Shown here piece after piece: positions 6,586 to 6,720 of a DNA stretch of 6,720 nucleotides. The DNA is from Treponema sp. UBA3819 (GTDB lineage Bacteria; Spirochaetota; Spirochaetia; Treponematales; Treponemataceae). Every line of letters starts with the position of its first letter. Within the stretch, counting starts at the first letter, position 1. The position numbers were made by a program, and so were the translations under genes. The DNA is taken from NCBI GenBank assembly GCA_002369025.1, contig DFDV01000184.1:1-6720 (forward strand), written 5' to 3'. The notes beneath the pieces were generated by a model. That model had not been told where the DNA came from. It worked only from the letters and a program-made list of their open reading frames with translations, and did not search any database.

Positions 6586-6614
6586 AAAAGCCGCTCCACT
6601 GGGGCGGCTTTTTT
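6586..6614 (+). terminator. Intrinsic terminator of the barrel-gene unit
   Basis: AAAAGCCGC (6586-6594) pairs with GCGGCTTTT (6604-6612). The stem can extend inward by TCC/GGG (one wobble) to leave a 3-base loop. The T-tract spans 6609-6614, and further T-rich sequence follows. This is a strong GC-rich stem plus T-run. Confidence 0.88.
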
Positions 6615-6643
6615 GTTTGTATTTGTTTTTATTCCAGTTTTTT

Positions 6644-6714
6644 GACACGGATTGACACCGATGTTCATAGCTAGGACACAGATACACTCAGATAAACTCA
6701 GATGGGACACGGAT
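6644..6714. repeat. Degenerate tandem repeat of about 10 bp (ACAC-GAT type)
   Basis: Units of the form gACACnGATn follow one another after the terminator: GACACGGATT, GACACCGATG, a degenerate stretch, GACACAGATA, CACTCAGATA, AACTCAGATG and GGACACGGAT. GAT triplets fall at 6650, 6660, 6681, 6691, 6701 and 6712, that is 10, 21, 10, 10 and 11 bases apart. No open reading frame or RNA gene is apparent. The array probably continues beyond the window. Confidence 0.65.
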
Positions 6715-6720
6715 GATTTT

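Noticed and set aside
6642..6670. TTGACA (6642-6647) with TTCATA/TCATAG downstream as a promoter
   Set aside because: The -35-like hexamer recurs at 6652-6657 as part of the 10-bp repeat, and the -10 match is weak, so repeat structure explains it better; the next gene is not visible.
6644..6714. CRISPR array
   Set aside because: Units are about 10 bp, degenerate and contiguous, without conserved 24-40 bp repeats or unique spacers, and no cas genes are in the window.

Overview
The window looks like chromosomal DNA of a host-associated spirochaete, most plausibly a gut or rumen Treponema. This rests on the Gram-negative-style envelope gene content (signal peptides, a lipoprotein, beta-barrel-like proteins), strong AGGAGGA ribosome binding sites, and moderate GC with A-rich lysine runs. 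The genus is an inference from general character; no rRNA or other phylogenetic marker is present. All seven supported genes lie on the + strand.

Region 1 (1 to about 3865) is a tightly packed transcription unit. It begins with the C-terminal part of a beta-barrel-like outer-membrane protein (cut by the window edge). Next come a VTC/CYTH-type polyphosphate-polymerase-domain protein, a DUF4956 membrane protein, a lipoprotein with a DUF4353-like (Cthe_2159-type) beta-helix carbohydrate-binding domain, and a second secreted paralogue of that protein. Gaps between stop and start codons are 25, 2, 8 and 59 bases. The unit ends at a clear intrinsic terminator with a C(UUCG)G tetraloop (3831-3864). 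VTC-domain, DUF4956 and carbohydrate-binding/CotH-type proteins recur together in many bacteria, but the joint function is not established. Here the set appears with an outer-membrane protein and without a CotH kinase inside the window. A plausible reading is an envelope-spanning system: a cytoplasmic nucleotide/polyphosphate enzyme, an inner-membrane partner, and exported polysaccharide-binding beta-helix proteins, perhaps with an outer-membrane component.

Region 2 (about 3866-6614) carries two distantly related, signal-peptide-bearing beta-barrel-like proteins in tandem, 44 bases apart. Their ribosome binding sites are strong. The second gene uses only CGC/CGT arginine codons, which suggests abundant, porin-like surface proteins. 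Two back-to-back hairpins, the second with a T-tract, end this unit.

Region 3 (6615-6720) is non-coding. It holds a degenerate direct repeat of about 10 bp (ACAC-GAT type units) that runs off the window edge.
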